NCBI RefSeq assembly: GCF_009870125.1
Contig: NC_046683.1
Location: forward strand, 60,961,869-61,025,868
Direction of reading: 5' to 3'
DNA from: Drosophila pseudoobscura
Lineage: Eukaryota > Arthropoda > Insecta > Diptera > Drosophilidae
DNA: 64,000 nt
Of this stretch, positions 46,257-60,057 are shown one piece after another; within the stretch, counting starts at the first letter, position 1, and every line of letters starts with the position of its first letter. Below the pieces are notes generated by a model, which was given only the letters and a program-made list of their open reading frames with translations, did not search any database and was not told the origin of the DNA. The position numbers were made by a program, and so were the translations under genes.

Positions 46257-49200
46257 AGCGAGCAAGCCGCAACTGAAAAATGTTTGTGCACCGAAAGCAC
46301 ACAGAGAGAGGGAGCGAGAGAGGGACAGAGATCCAACAAGAACAACAAAAAGAACGAACGACTGATAAAGCCAGAATAACACACGGTAGCATGAGGCAGG
46401 AGGCATGGGGCATGGGGCATGTGGCGGGAGGGAGGACTGGAGACGGTTCCACAGGTAAAGCCATCTCCCGCATCGAACAAATTTTGCGTGTGTGCTACAG
46501 AGTATTGGCATTGAATGCCTCGGACGATGATTTGCTTTTCACATTCATTCAATCAAATTCTAAACGTATCTCCGTCTGCTCTCATTTTGCGGGTAACAGG
46601 AGGGTGGCGGGAGATTTATGGTCCAGACCAGAGACTGATGACAGAATCCCTGGACATGGACATGGGATGGATGCTCCGTCCTCTCCCTCTCTTTAAATTG
46701 AGTTTGGCATCGCTTTTGGCATCTGGCTGTGGTTGTGGCTGTGTCCGTGTCCGTGTTTGTTTGGCTTAAATTGCAGTATCTTCCTTGCCTTTCAGCCTGT
46801 TCTGCCGTATCTTATCTGAGATTTCGTAGATGAGTTCCTGGAATTCCGCTTTAATTACTGGGGCTTCTTTTGTCTGTTGTCACACAACCAATAAGCCAGA
46901 GAGTCTTGCATTCTGCATATCTCTCCTCCCTTCTCCCTGCTCCCCGATGAGACACTCAGTAAACCGAGGCTCATGGGGCTCATGGAAATTTCGGAGAATT
47001 GTACTGCCTAGCCGGCTAGGTACCTGCTGGTCGTCCGTCACAGGTTCAGCAACACATTGAGCACTCACTTGAAGTGCTCGAAAGAAAGAGTTCATCATCA
47101 GCTATATGGCGAAACAGTAGAGCAATAACAAGTTCAGGTTTACTGAACCCAAACGAAAGACAGGCCAGTGCATAAGGTGTCCTACGATGTGTACCGTTCT
47201 CTGTGACCTGGATCGGTGTCTGCCGCTGATCTAAGCTAACAGATCTTATCTCATCTTAAGATTTGTGCTTCCTCTGTTACGTAGATTTTCGTTCGGCTAT
47301 TGTAACTATCTATCTGGAACTTTCTGAAGTGCCGATCGTATCTTATCTGCTTTGAACTTTCGCTGGATATTCAATCTTACATACATAGTATATCTAAGGT
47401 AAACATCTAGTAATCTGTGCTTCCTGTTTTAACACCTTGCCTTCACTGCCCCATCGCACACTTTCGCTTTGGAAAAGAAGATGGAAAGATACAAAGGCCG
47501 TAAGTGCACACAGGTGTAGATGCATCCAGCAAAAGTACAGATCTTATCAGATTGGTTTTCTCTCAGATTTCTCCCATCCTCTCCCCCTTTGGGCCATTGT
47601 TTTCACTCTTTTCACTCGCTTCTCACTTTCGTTGGGTTGAGTGAATCTTGGGCAGGTACGTGTCTACTCTAGGGTGGGCTAGATTTCTATCTATGTATCT
47701 ATCTATCTATAACTATCTAAAGTACATATTTGATTAAAAGTTTCTATTTGTTCCCGCTGCATGAATGTACACACTGAAGGGGGAAACACATAGTATGTAC
47801 ATATGTACATACCTTTGGGGCATTCTTTTGCCCCTTATGTGTCTTTGTATCTGTGGAATATATCAGCTTATCTGTGTTCATGTGTGTATGGTAATCGCAT
47901 AGTGTGTAGATGAGTAATCTGTTGATAGCGGCAGCAGCCAGCAAGAAAGCCATGCGCTGAGGCAGCGCTTTTCTTGCCTACGTCGCGCGATCGAAGCAGC
48001 GACCTGTGCGGTGGCGGGGTTGTTGCTGTTGCTACGTGCGGTGGGTGGTGGGTGGTGGGGCAATGGCTTGGCAGCGATAACTGCTCCTCTCTCTCTCTCT
48101 CTGTGGTTAGGAGCGGCAGCGGGAGCGGTGCGTCAACTGAACTATGAAATGCTGACGTATGCCAAATGTTAACTGTAAGTTTATTCTGCTGACGCCTCTG
48201 CCATTGCTGCAGCGATTTCCCCCTCTTCTGCTTCCACTCCACTGCTTAACACAACCGCTTCGGATGATGCCTTTTCTACTGCTCCTACTGCTTGTGCTTC
48301 CGTTTATTAAAGTGCTTAAAGTGCTATTCATACAGTATGCCACTCGAAGAGCGAAAATATGCGTATTATTTTCGTTCATTCTTATGTTTATGCTGAAGCC
48401 TGCTCTGCATTTGCTACTTCGCCTATTCATTTTTGTTGTGCTTCCGCTGCAGCTTTTACGAGTACCGTTGTTTCTACTGCTTTGATCTTTAACTTCGTGC
48501 TGCTTCAAAACTGCTTTTAAAACTGCTTCTTCCACTGCTCTCTCTCTCTCTCTCTCTCAAGAGTACTTCTTCTGTGATGTTTCTACTGCTTGTTCTACTC
48601 CTTCTTCCACTGCTTACTTTTCAGTTTATTCCCCTCTTTCCTTCCCATGTAGCTAGTACTGTTGTTGTTGCTGCTGCTGTTCATCATATTTTACCTCGAA
48701 AGCAAGTTAAGCTTTATGATTGCCATAAATTTCACTTGAATGCGAAATCTGATGCATCTATGCTTTACTCTGCTTTGGCATCGACGTCAGCGTTTGCGTC
48801 AGCGTCGGCGTCGGCGTCGGTGTCAGAGCTAGCCGCTAGCATCGGCTTTTTGCCGTTTTCTTTTCGTGTTGTTGCTATTTATCTTGGCGTCGCGTCGCAA
48901 CAACACATGCAAAAAATACAAAAAGAAAAAAAATAAACCTTCCAGTCAAAAGTTGCTTCATGTCTGCCTGTGTGTGTTTGTGTGTGTGTGTGCATAAATA
49001 CTTATACAAGCACACACACACACACACACCACAGATACAGTCTCGTGTGGGGCTGCCTGGCTGCTCCGCTGCTATTTACTCGTGTTCGCGTACAATAATT
49101 TCACGTTCAACAACTTTTGGCTTTTTTGATGAGCCAGCAGAAGCTGAACTGAAGCCGATGCCGATGCCAAAGCCAAAGCCAGCGGAAAGCAGCAGCCCCA

Positions 49201-49550
49201 GCCCCAGCTCCAGCTCCAACCCGCACTTGAAAGGTACTGACTGCCGGAGAAGAGTGTGGTAGAGAGGGAGAGAGAGAGCGGAGTTAAACAGCTACTGGAG
49301 CGGCGGAAGAAGGGGAGAGCTGAAAGGTACTGAATGGCCGAAAGAGAATGGATGAAGGGGGGGACGGGGGGGAGTTGAAGGGTAGCAGAGAGGATGGCAG
49401 CGCTAAGGGGTATCGGGAATGGTCGAGAGGGGGAAGAAAACGGAGATTTGAATGGTACTCCATGCGGGCGAAGGGTAAGAGAAGAAGGCGGCTCAGCGAG
49501 TTGGTCGAAAGAGATGAAGACGATGATTACAAAGGGTATATTGGTCGTGC

Positions 49551-49575
49551 GGGGGGGGGGGGGGGGGGGGGGGGG
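49551..49575. repeat. (G)25 homopolymer
   Basis: Twenty-five consecutive G in noncoding DNA, followed by further G-rich sequence. Confidence 0.85.
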
Positions 49576-52139
49576 AGGGAAGGAGGGGGCTGTAAGGGTG
49601 AGCCAAAAGAGAGGCTTTGGCCGAAGCTTTGCTCTTTCTGTTTCTGTGGCTCTCTTTCCCTGTCTTTGCTGTTGCTTTCCATCTCTTTTCCACACATTGC
49701 AACTCGGAGTCGAATTTCGGACCAAAAGCATAGTCCGTCGGCTGTCGGCTTTCGGAGCCGTCGTTCCGTCTCGTCTCGTCTCGTCTTTTAGTTGCTTTGC
49801 CTCGCTCTGACCTCTGATTGCCCGTCCGTGGATGCCGCCTCTCGCTTTTCATATGTACGAGATATGTTATATGTACCCTACCCTTTTTTCAAGGTGGGAG
49901 GAGAGTCTGCAAAGTTTTCTAGAGCAGTTGCACGGCCTGGCCAATCACCTGCTAAACTTTCATCAACATTTCTATTTTTTGGCTTTGAGCATGTCCCCAA
50001 AATGGTTTAGCAACTTTTTCTTTGATTACTCAAGAGGTTATAGGGTTATGATAGGGAAAGATCCCCAATCCACCAAGAGATCAGCTTGGAACAACAATCA
50101 AAAGAGTTCGCACAACGAAAGGAGTTTCTTCTCAAAAATACCAAGAGATTCTTCATAGCCAAAGAGAAACCTTATCCTGCCTCAACCCTGAGTAAACTGC
50201 ATCTAGACAGATCCTTGCCAATGGTCAACGCAAAAGCGCTTAAAAATTGAACCCCATTTGTGTCCCATTCCAGCAATCAGTTCGTGCCAAAATTTGATTA
50301 ACGGATGATTTATAATTCTCACAAAATATGACATGTGGAGGGGTATTTTTGTGCATCGTTCGCAGAATTCCAAATCCTTTCACACCCGAGCGAGAGCTCT
50401 GAGTGGGTAGGAGTATCCCTTATCCATTAGCACGTTTCCCCAGAGTATATAAACTTCGACACCATTGCCTCCCATAAGCTTTCTCGTGTTTTATTTACTT
50501 GCTCTGGTTTCATATTTTTCGGCATTTCGGGTCGGCATTTCTTTAAAGCTTGCCCTTGCCGCCCTTGCCCCCTCCCTTTCCCCAGTTCTGCGGGTAAGCT
50601 ACCAAGTAATAAGTCTTCCACGGTGCGTGCGTGTGCGGCGAGGGGGAACGGGAACGAGTGGGGGGAATCTGTGTGTGTGTGGGGCACACGCAACCGACAG
50701 CGACAACGACGCACCGACAGAAATGGCTAATGAAATCAAATTGTTCGATCATTGCGATAAATTCACTTCCACCTATGCGACTAATTTCTGTCCATTTGCG
50801 CGCTTGACGCTTTTAACCTTGATTTGTGGCAGTGTAAACAAAATACATGCCAAAAAGCGAGACGAGAGGCGGAGACGTAGCCAAGGGAGAGCCGATCGGA
50901 TCGGATCGGATCGGATCGAGTGGGACAGATACAAAGATACATAAAGCATACGAGGTGGTGGTGGTGGTGGGTACAAAAAGCTTTCAGAGCTGTCCGTACG
51001 ACTGTCTGTCTGTCTGTCTGTTTAGACTATTTGTCTCTCTATTTATCTTGTGTGTGTTTTTTTGCCGTTTGCCTTTTTATTAAGTTACCTATTTATAATT
51101 TGTTTATTATTTAGCAAATGCCTGTGAATAATGTTTAAATATAAAGCACAAGCACAGCATCTGGAAACCTTGTTGTTGAATGAAAATTGAATTGAAAATT
51201 AGCAAAAAAAAAAAAAAACACAAAACAGGCAACGGGCGGCACACACAAAAAAATCCATAAATATTTTATAAATGACGTTATTCCGTACAGTTTTCCCTCT
51301 TGTTATACTATTATTAGCTATGCTATCTTATCTATGTACGCGGGACGGACTCGAGACTCGACAGTCGACAGTGGAGAGTCGTGTGTATGTCCCACTGTGC
51401 TGTACTCTGCCGGTGTGTAGGTTTTGTTTGTATAGCCATATTGGGTGCCTCGGTGCCTCGGTGCCTCGGTGCCTGCCTGGGTATGGGCCAACAAACAACG
51501 CTAGCAACGCTACCGACATTACCCTTCTACTTTTTATGCTGCGGCTTATATAATCGGGCGAACAACAAAGAGAGCGAATGATGGAGACGATGGAGACGAT
51601 GGAGACGGTAGCAAAAAGCGAAACGAAGCCCTGCAACACTTGAAAAATGATTTCGGTTCGGTTTTCATACCCATATAATATATGATATATAATATATAGA
51701 TTATGTACAATCTCTCTGTGGAATGCCACCACTACTGCTCTCTGGAGCTATGTGCTCCCCCGTACACACCTGCCACGTAAATTCTTTTTCGAGCATAAAA
51801 CTGTGCTGTTTTTTGTTGTTGTTGTTCACATGCTTTTCGTTGTTTGTTTCTGTTGGTTTGTGTTGGTTTTGTTTCTTTCACTTGATTATTACTTTTTACT
51901 TTTTGTTTGTTTCACTTCACTGCATTTATGCCTTTCATTTGTTTCTTGCGTGGCGCCCTTCGAGATTGTTTAACTACGGCCTCTGCTATAGCATACGAGT
52001 AGTTTCGGTGTTTGCATCACTAAACGGAACTTAATTGATTGGCGGCAATTGTTACGGTGCGGGGCGGTGCGGTGCGGTGCTGCTAGTGCTGCTGCTGCGG
52101 TGCTGGCAAGGCTCCTCACGCGTTGAAAGCCAAAAAAAA

Positions 52140-52960
52140 CTGAGCCCCCAAGCTTGCGCCGCACACATTTAAAGCTTACGATCGGGCGAAAGAGCGCGAG
52201 CCAGCCAGCAATCGAAGAGAGCTCTTCGAGCGATGACGCGATGATGCGTTACCAAGCAGAGAGAGAGAGAGAGAAAGCGTGTGGTGGAGAGAGCCGCAGC
52301 TTTGTGCAGCGAAGATCGGCTCGGTTGGGCAGCGGGCTCTCGGCGCTCGGCTCTCGGCTCTGGGTTCTCTTTTGGCCCGCATTCCAAGTGCAGCGCTTTA
52401 GTTGGGCTATTTTTAAACCCTTGACTACTTGTAGACTAGGGACTTGGACTTGGACAAGGACCGCCCAACATTTACCGATCGGAGATCGATCGATCTGTTA
52501 GGGTATCAAAAGCCTCGGCATACGACAGCCAGTCTTCCTTTCTTGTTTTAGCTGCACTCTCTTCACTCACCGGTTTTTGCCGGTTAGTTAGCCGGCATCT
52601 GTTGCTCTGCTCTCTCTCGCGCTCCGCTATGCTCCGCTCTCTCGAGAAAAGAGCTTAAAAGCTTAGATCGAAATCAGCGGCCGCTAACGCGACGGCGGCA
52701 AACAAATTCATTTCCAACAGGTCGTAAATTTGCACAAACACAAAAAGTAGAAGCGAAGAGAGACAGGAAAGGCAGCTGGAATTTCGGATGAGTGCACGCT
52801 CGCCCGCTCGCTCGCTCGCTCGCACGCACGCACGCGTCACGTGCATCATCGGTGCTGCAGCCACGATCGATCACTGCTGCACACTTGCACACGCATATTA
52901 ATTGCGGGGAAACGAGAAAGATGGCAACTGTAAAAGATCGTTGCCTCCATTCCGCATTTC
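52140..52960. promoter_or_regulatory. Candidate promoter / first-exon region, orientation uncertain
   Basis: An island of GC-richer, GAGAG-rich DNA with purine tracts at 52258-52274, GCTCG repeats at 52797-52827 and a CACGTG at 52838. On the minus strand, ...AAAAACCG then GTGAGTGAAG forms a good donor at 52571/52570; an exon ending there would suit a 5' UTR of the VWC gene. On the plus strand, AGCCAGTC near 52528 could be an initiator. Neither is proven. Confidence 0.3.
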
Positions 52961-55900
52961 CAGGCCAAGGCGTGTGCGAAATGCAAATCTGAACAATCCC
53001 ATGACAACACCCTCTCCCACGCCCACGCACACGCCCACGCCCTCAGCACTTCACCGGATTAATGTAAAATGCAAATGCAACAAAAAAAAAAAAAACAACA
53101 TTAAAAAATTAAAAAATTCAAAAATCTTTTTACATTTGTATGCGCAGAGATGTATGGATTTATTCCGTTCGGATCGGGCCACAAGTGCGCTCGCAGGTGA
53201 CTAATTGCCAAAGAATGAGTAATCTCTGAATCGGATTCGGATTCGTAGGTACTCGTATTTATTCTCCTGTGTTGCAACAATGTCAAGGGAGTGACGAGGG
53301 GCACTGGCTGGAATTATTGGACTCACATATTAACAGATCTCTTGATCGCAAATTAAGAGTCAATGAAAAGCTATTTGCGATTTACGATTCCCCGAAATGG
53401 CATTGTTTTTCGAACGATTTTGATAAACAGAAATGTGAGTGGACGATTATTGTATACGATTGATTTTGTGTTCCTGAAAAGATAGCGCAGGTTCTTCTGA
53501 TTCTCATAAACAGGTACTCGTCGATTCTCGGCTCTGATTCCATAAATTCCGGCTGTCTCTGTCTGTAATCCGTCGCCAAACGATCTCGAGTAATGGTAAC
53601 ACGATTCTGAATTTATGAATAGTTGCCTTTCGGCGTTATTTTCAATGACTGTAACAGAATTCCGTAACAGACTGAAAGTCCGACTCCATTCGTTTATTTG
53701 AATTGTTGAAATTGCTCTCTTACCCCCAAGAAAATCCCCCAAATGTCCATTACTTTGGCAAAACAGAAAAAAAAACGAAGAAGAAAGGAAGAAATGTAAT
53801 GCAATACTTGTCCCCTATCTTGACGCCCTTTCAGTGCGTGTATTGTCTTACAATGAGAGTATATTTTGCTTAACTTTATTTCTCCTGCCCTGCCTGTCCT
53901 CCGCTCTGGCGGACAGTTTTCATGGTCAGTTAGCCGGGAAGTAGCTGTCCCATAAACCGAAAACAGCCAGCAGATAACAGCAAAGAGGCAGGCAAAATCC
54001 GTATAATGAAATAAAAATATATAGCTAAATAAACTGGACAGCCGGACGGACACGACAGGACAGGACGGGGAGGGGACGGGACAGGGAGGGGGCAGGACGG
54101 ACAGAACAAAAACAACATTGATTTCACTTTAACGAGCTTGTAATGTCTTTGAGCCGGCTTTGACTCAAAGGCGAAAAGTATATAAAGCGCGTTATGTATA
54201 CGACATGTGGGTCACAGCCACACCGAGCATCGTATCTGTGTGTGTGTGTGTGGCGCTCTCTCTGTCTATGTGTCTGTGTGAATGAAAACTTTGCTGTGCT
54301 GGCGCTGTCACATCCTAATAGGATAATAACGAGCACAGGCACTGGCGAAAGTTGTTGCGCCTTTTGCTGGCAAAAGTCGCCCAAAAAATAAAATATGTAG
54401 CAACACAATAAACGATGATAAGGGGCCAAAGAACGTGTCGGCTTCAGTTTCAGTTTCAGTTTTGGTCGTGGCAACGTCATTATGGCCAAGGCTCCAAAAA
54501 CTTAGCTCCATGTTAGCCCCCCAGAAGAGGGTTGGGTGGATGGCTAAATCGGAAGCCGCAGGAAGAACTGATAAGAAAACGACTTGCGGCAATGTGCGGC
54601 ATATAATGCGATGCAGCAAGCCCCTCTTACGCCGAAAGAATCATCCCGCCAGGCCATGACTTTTAGTGTCCTGAGGGCGTTTAAGTAGGGGCGTGGCTGC
54701 TGCTTCTGTTGCTGTTGCTGTTGCTGCCAAATGATAATTTATGGGCGGAACTCTATGAAACTTTGAGGCGTCATGAAATCTGTTAGCAAAAGTCACAGTT
54801 TTTTTTCCCCCCAGCTTCTGTTTGTGGTAGGCGGAGCCCTATGGAGGATATTGTTAAGGATAAATGTTACAGTCATGGGTTTAAGTGGGACGGGACGACC
54901 GGTCCCCCCTCCCCGGATGTATTCTGACAACGTTAAGGTGAAGCGGAATTAAAAGAGGGAAATCAACAGTTCCACTCGACTTAATGCTGGAAAGTGAGTG
55001 GTGGAGGGGGAGGGGGTGTACGGATGGGCGGGGGAGGGGGGATAAAGGAAGTTTATGGCTGGAATGAAACTTGAGTGAGTTATAAAGCCAAAAGGGGAAA
55101 AGTTGAAGAGGTGCTTTGTGGCGTAAAACAAAGCCGAAAGCCGGCAAGAAAAAAGCCAAGAAAAGTGGAGCAGGAATACAAAAAGAAAAGGAAAAAAACG
55201 AGGGTGTGGGGGTGGGGGGGAAGAAAACATAAGAGATTTGAAGGAAATTCAAGGAAAATAAGCTCTCTCTCTCTCTCTGTCTCTCTCTCTCTAGCTCCCT
55301 CTCTGCCACTAGTGAGGGCAAAGTTTCTTGATCGCCATCTATATAGGGGATACACATAGGGTATGTATGGTATATTATGTACAAAGGGGAGCATAAGGAG
55401 CTTGTAGTTTCGATACTAGTTACGAAGGAGTCTCTAATTGGCATAAGGGGAGGTGGATGTCACCCCTCCCCCGGTTGGATGTCACTTCAAACGAGTCCTC
55501 ACTGCAGCTAATAGATTTCCTCATCAAAATAGAAATTGTAACCCAAGAAGGAGCTTATTATGGAATCCATTAAGAGTTAATTTCCCTTCACCTCCACGAG
55601 AGATACTGCCGCGCAAGGTCACACAAATTTCAAGAGCACTCTTCACTCTTCAGCCCCCCCGCCACCCCCGCCCTACCGCTCTATATCTCTTTTTGCTCCT
55701 CTTCTTGGCATCCAAGCAAGACCCTCTCCATGATGGAGATGACACTCGACGGCAGTGGTGCCTGCTGCCTGCTGCCTGCTGGCGGGAAAGTAGGCAAGCG
55801 AAAGCGAGGGGCAGAGCGAGAGAAAGCGCGACGAGCAAATTTCAACATCATTTTGTGTGTGCATTTGAGCGATTACCCAAGTGATTACGGGTAGATGCAC

Positions 55901-57015
55901 AAGGTAAGCACCTGACACCACCTGCTCGACAAACAATTCATAATTTTCCAGAGAACTCTTGGCCAAGAGACAGGATAGATCTTTTGTACCTTTTTTGCAC
56001 ATTACGCTTTCCACTTGCCACGCCACGCCACGCCACAGTCCCCGTCCCCGCCCCCGGACCCCTCCCTGTCCAGCGGTGTTTCATTCTGGGGTCATTATTT
56101 AAGGCCAACGAGTTATTTGTATACCCTCAAAGGGGATACTCTGACTTTGAGGGGCTTTTGGCAGTGCACAGATGGAAGGTGTGCCGAACAGCTGATTTCT
56201 ATGGAAACTAGTCGTTCTTTTCTGGATTCGGATTATATATATACCTATGCTATAGATCCCCGGGCAAGAACGGGCAACCCAATCGATTCGGTGGTATTCG
56301 GGATTCGCTTCGTTCGGCTCGTTGGAATCAGGGATTGGAATTCGGCTCCGAACGAAGCTGGTCTCGTCATCAGAGCCGAAAAGTTCGCGAATGCATTAAA
56401 GGCGCCTAGGCAGGGCTCTAATATACGTATATCTATGTGTATATATCCTTAATTTCATACAAATAATCGGTCTTTGGGTTAAGAAATAGAAATACCAAAG
56501 TTTCAGTGTGATTATATGTTTAAGGACCCTACGGAGGACACGCACACCATCGGATCACTAATCGTGGGGTTTCATTTAAGGTAAATCCTAGCTTTTTTGT
56601 AAGAATGGAATCCTATGCTATATAGGTTTGAGTTTGAGACGTTACCATCCTTGTAGCAGGAGATATCGTATGGACTCCATAGAAATGATGGAACTGCTAG
56701 GGTATCAAAGGCTTCGAACACCCGAAATCCGAAGCATTTTTGTGCTTTCTTGCGGTTTAGCAAATGCTCTCTCTCCCTCTCTCTCTCTCTGTCTTTCCCC
56801 TTTTCTCATCGCAATCTCCGCTGTCTCTCGCCATTTGGCTTTTGCCTCTTCATCAGAGCTGGCAAAACGTCGCTCATTTATTTTGATTACCTTTTTCGCA
56901 GAAAACCAAAACCAATGCCAACAACAGATTTTCTCATCTCTTTTGGACTTCTATTTCGTTCTTACTTTCTGCTTTACTGTTTTTATTGCAACATTTTTCA
57001 GTTGGTTCTCTCTCT

Positions 57016-57018
<3 letters not shown>

Positions 57019-57052
<34 letters not shown>
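57019..57052. repeat. (CA)17 microsatellite
   Basis: Uninterrupted CA dinucleotides. Confidence 0.9.
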
Positions 57053-57058
<6 letters not shown>

Positions 57059-58618
57059 TCCTCTGTCCTTCCTGTATGACCCCCCCCCCCCACCCCCCTG
57101 CCATGCCCTGCTTGAGAGCTTAGCTAAGACCCGTTACAGCAGAGCAAAACTAACAGAGAGAGAGGAATAGGGGTAGGGGGTGGCATCTAGTATTTATTCT
57201 AGCTTTTCCCTTTCTGGTTACGGGACTTTGAATCATGGGAGAACATCAAGCGTTGATGAGCTTAATTCCCAGGCGACACTTTTGTCCGAACAAATTTAGT
57301 GGAGCAAATTTTACACACTCACAGAACCCCCCCCAGTCAAAGTCCCAGTCCCAGCCTTAACCCCCTCTCCGCCGCACAATCACAATGGCTAAAATGCAAT
57401 AATAAAGTTAGCAAAAAGATCTACATCTTTCTCTCGTTCTCTCGTTCTCTCGGTCTCTTTTCCCTGTTCTCTGCTCTGTGGGAAGCATCTTTCCTGCGCT
57501 TGTCTAACCGTTTCCGGAGCAGCTTCCGTTTCGCCTTGACTTTCATTTTGACGACAACGACAGGAGACAGGAAACAAGGAGACAAGGAGACAAGGCGACA
57601 GGGCGACAGGAGATGGTACCACCGACCCCCGAAGGCCCGTTACCACCAAATTCCATTATGGGAATCCTTGCTCATTGTTTTCTCAGTCCCAGTCCCAGTC
57701 CCAGCCCCATTCGCATTCCCCCACTCCCAGGGAGGTTGCGGCGGGGCAAAGGTCGCCTTCCTTCCGCTGCATTCTCCTGGGCTCCTCCGCGTCCTGGGTT
57801 CCGGGTTCCGGGTGCCGGGTGCCGGGTTCCGGGTCCCTCCTTCGTTACGTTGTACACAAAATTAATATTACAATTTTTGCTTTCAACCCGCCTGTCATAT
57901 AAGAGCGAAATAATTTCAGAAAGCATATTTCAAAATGAAATTTTCTTGCGGCCAGCCCCTGGTATGCGGTGCAGCCGGTGGGCGTGGGCGTGCGGGTAGG
58001 GGTGGGGGTGTGTTGGGGCTTGAAGGGGCATTTAGGCTAAAACAAATGTTTGTGCGGTCTGGTCCTGGTTTCGCTGGTCTCCTCTCCTCTTCTCCTTCTC
58101 CTTCTGGTTCCTGGGCAAGTGGCCTGTTTTATAATGAAATAAATTTCATTTGCTCATTGACTCGATGAGACGATGTCGACAAACCAGAAGAAGGTGGAGC
58201 CCTGGATGGAGCAGGAACACTAGCAGGGACAAGGAGCTGAAAGTCTGGCCGACATGTGTGGCCAGGCATGAAGAGGCGGCCCCGGAATTTGCATGCTCGA
58301 AACTGGAGCAGCCAGCAGTGGCAGCCGTAGAGCTGCTGTAGTCCCGGACCCGGACCCGGACTCGGCTTCATGTGGCTGGCAAAATCAACGGAACGGCCCC
58401 GACATTAAGTGTTCCGGCGTGGTCGGTGCGCCTCACCCCGGGTCTCTGGCTCTCCGGCTCTCCGGCTCTCTGGCTCTCCGTGTGTGTGCTTTCGTATACG
58501 TATATATTACGTATACGTAATACGTATAAGGTATTAAGACTTGTGCGAAATGAAATATGACATGGTTGACAAAGGAGCGGATGGGAGATGGCATCTATAT
58601 TACATATTACACTCACAG

Positions 58619-58646
58619 ACACACACACACACACACACACACACAG
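58619..58646. repeat. (CA)n microsatellite
   Basis: About fourteen CA units. Confidence 0.9.
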
Positions 58647-60000
58647 ATGGGGGGCATACAGCATGCTACATGCAGTGGCAGCGGCTGCCAGGAGCATCAG
58701 CAGCAGATTTTGTGCCAGGCGGGGAGGCGGCGAGGCGGGGTGGCAGGGCAACCCTTTGGCAAATATTGAATGGCACCTAGCCATAACACTGGCCTCCAGG
58801 GGTAGATTAGGCCCCCCCGGCAAGTTGAAGTTGAATGCGAATAAAAACACTTGATGACCGGGCGGTCGCCGTCCCCTCAGGCCCCCCTCCAGGCCCCCCC
58901 CAGGGCATTGTTTTCTATCTTCACTCGTGCCTGGGGCGGCAGGGCCTTTGTCTGGCCTGAAATATGGCCATGATTCCTGAGCGGATTTCTGGTTTGCTTT
59001 TTATTAATTTATCCCAAGCTCTGGATTTTCTTCCATCGTTTTTCCGTGGATTTGCATTCTGAAACAATCACTTCACCAAAACATATTTAAAGATTATTTT
59101 TCCTAATTTTATTTTACTTAAATTATATAAAAATATTTATTAAAACAATTAATTCCAAACTTAATTATATTGAAACTAAACTTTGTATAATCATTATTTT
59201 TAAGAGTTTAATTTTATTTTTTGTTTTTGCTATGAAACTTCTGGATTTGATTATAAAATAATAATAATAATAGTCAACAGTCAGGAAAAAATATGATGAT
59301 TTCAAAAAAAAATAAAAAAAGGTCGAAGAATTTGGAGGGGGATATTATTTGGTACAATTATCTGTTCAGGTTTCTTAAGAGTTTAAAAAAGACATTGATT
59401 TGTAGAAAAACAAAACTAAATAATATAAAAAAAATTATTCTTTGATCAAGAAAAAAACAATTTCTTTTTCATTAATACTTGGAGAAAAAACTACCTCGTG
59501 AAATGATTTAATCTATTTTATATTTATTATTTTTGTACATTTTTAATGAAGGGACATTCAATTAAAAGGTAACTTTGAGAATAACTCTATCTGAGGAGCA
59601 TTTTGAGGAATACCCCTATGAAAATCGGATGTGGAGATTGCCTGGAAAGACAGTGAAAACTGCACCGCCAAGCCCTTCCCAATGTCTCAGAAGTCTTCCA
59701 CTGCCCTTCATTGGGGGATGCGGACCCTCACAGGATATCGCCACGTTGAGTGCAGTCGTCAGGCGGGGCATGAATAAATGTACATGCATCATACGATATA
59801 ATACATAAGCCAAATTCTATGTGGGCTGCTATCATCCCCGGCTATCTGGGGCTCCTGTCTCCTGTCTTCCGTCTCCCGTCGCCTGTCTCCTATCTCCTAT
59901 CTCCTGCCTCCTGCCTGCTGACTCAGGGCTCCTGACGGTGTGTCCTGGATTGTGCATTAAATGCCACTCAGGCACTCGGCTTTAGTTTCACTCATTTTCC

Positions 60001-60057
60001 GGGACGTGGACGTGGACAGGGACGGGGACGGGGACGGGGACGTGGACGGGGACGGGG
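60001..60057. repeat. (GGGGAC)n hexamer array
   Basis: About nine hexamers alternating GGGGAC, GTGGAC and AGGGAC. Confidence 0.85.

Larger units (their letters stand above)
45135..52100. other. Noncoding stretch downstream of Gr77a
   Basis: No supported gene. It contains GATACA/GATACG hexamers at 45809-45875, a GA tract at 46218-46245, GATAAG sites between 46811 and 47872, GATA tetramers at 47683-47717, an ACTGCTT-rich pyrimidine stretch at 48200-48620, GCGTCG repeats near 48790-48822, a CA run at 49010-49030, a run of 25 G at 49551, GATCG pentamers at 50897-50917, and trinucleotide GTG near 50955. It may belong to the VWC gene's intron. Confidence 0.45.

Noticed and set aside
48159..48485. 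Plus-strand open frame of 108 codons rich in Leu
   Set aside because: It is a translation of pyrimidine-rich repeat DNA; no domain or splice context supports it.
49072..49852. Overlapping open frames on both strands across the poly-G tract
   Set aside because: Low-complexity Gly/Pro/Ser runs produced by G- and C-rich repeats.
54881..55444. 187-codon minus-strand open frame
   Set aside because: Composed of Ser/Leu/Pro/Phe runs from purine-rich plus-strand DNA; no family features.
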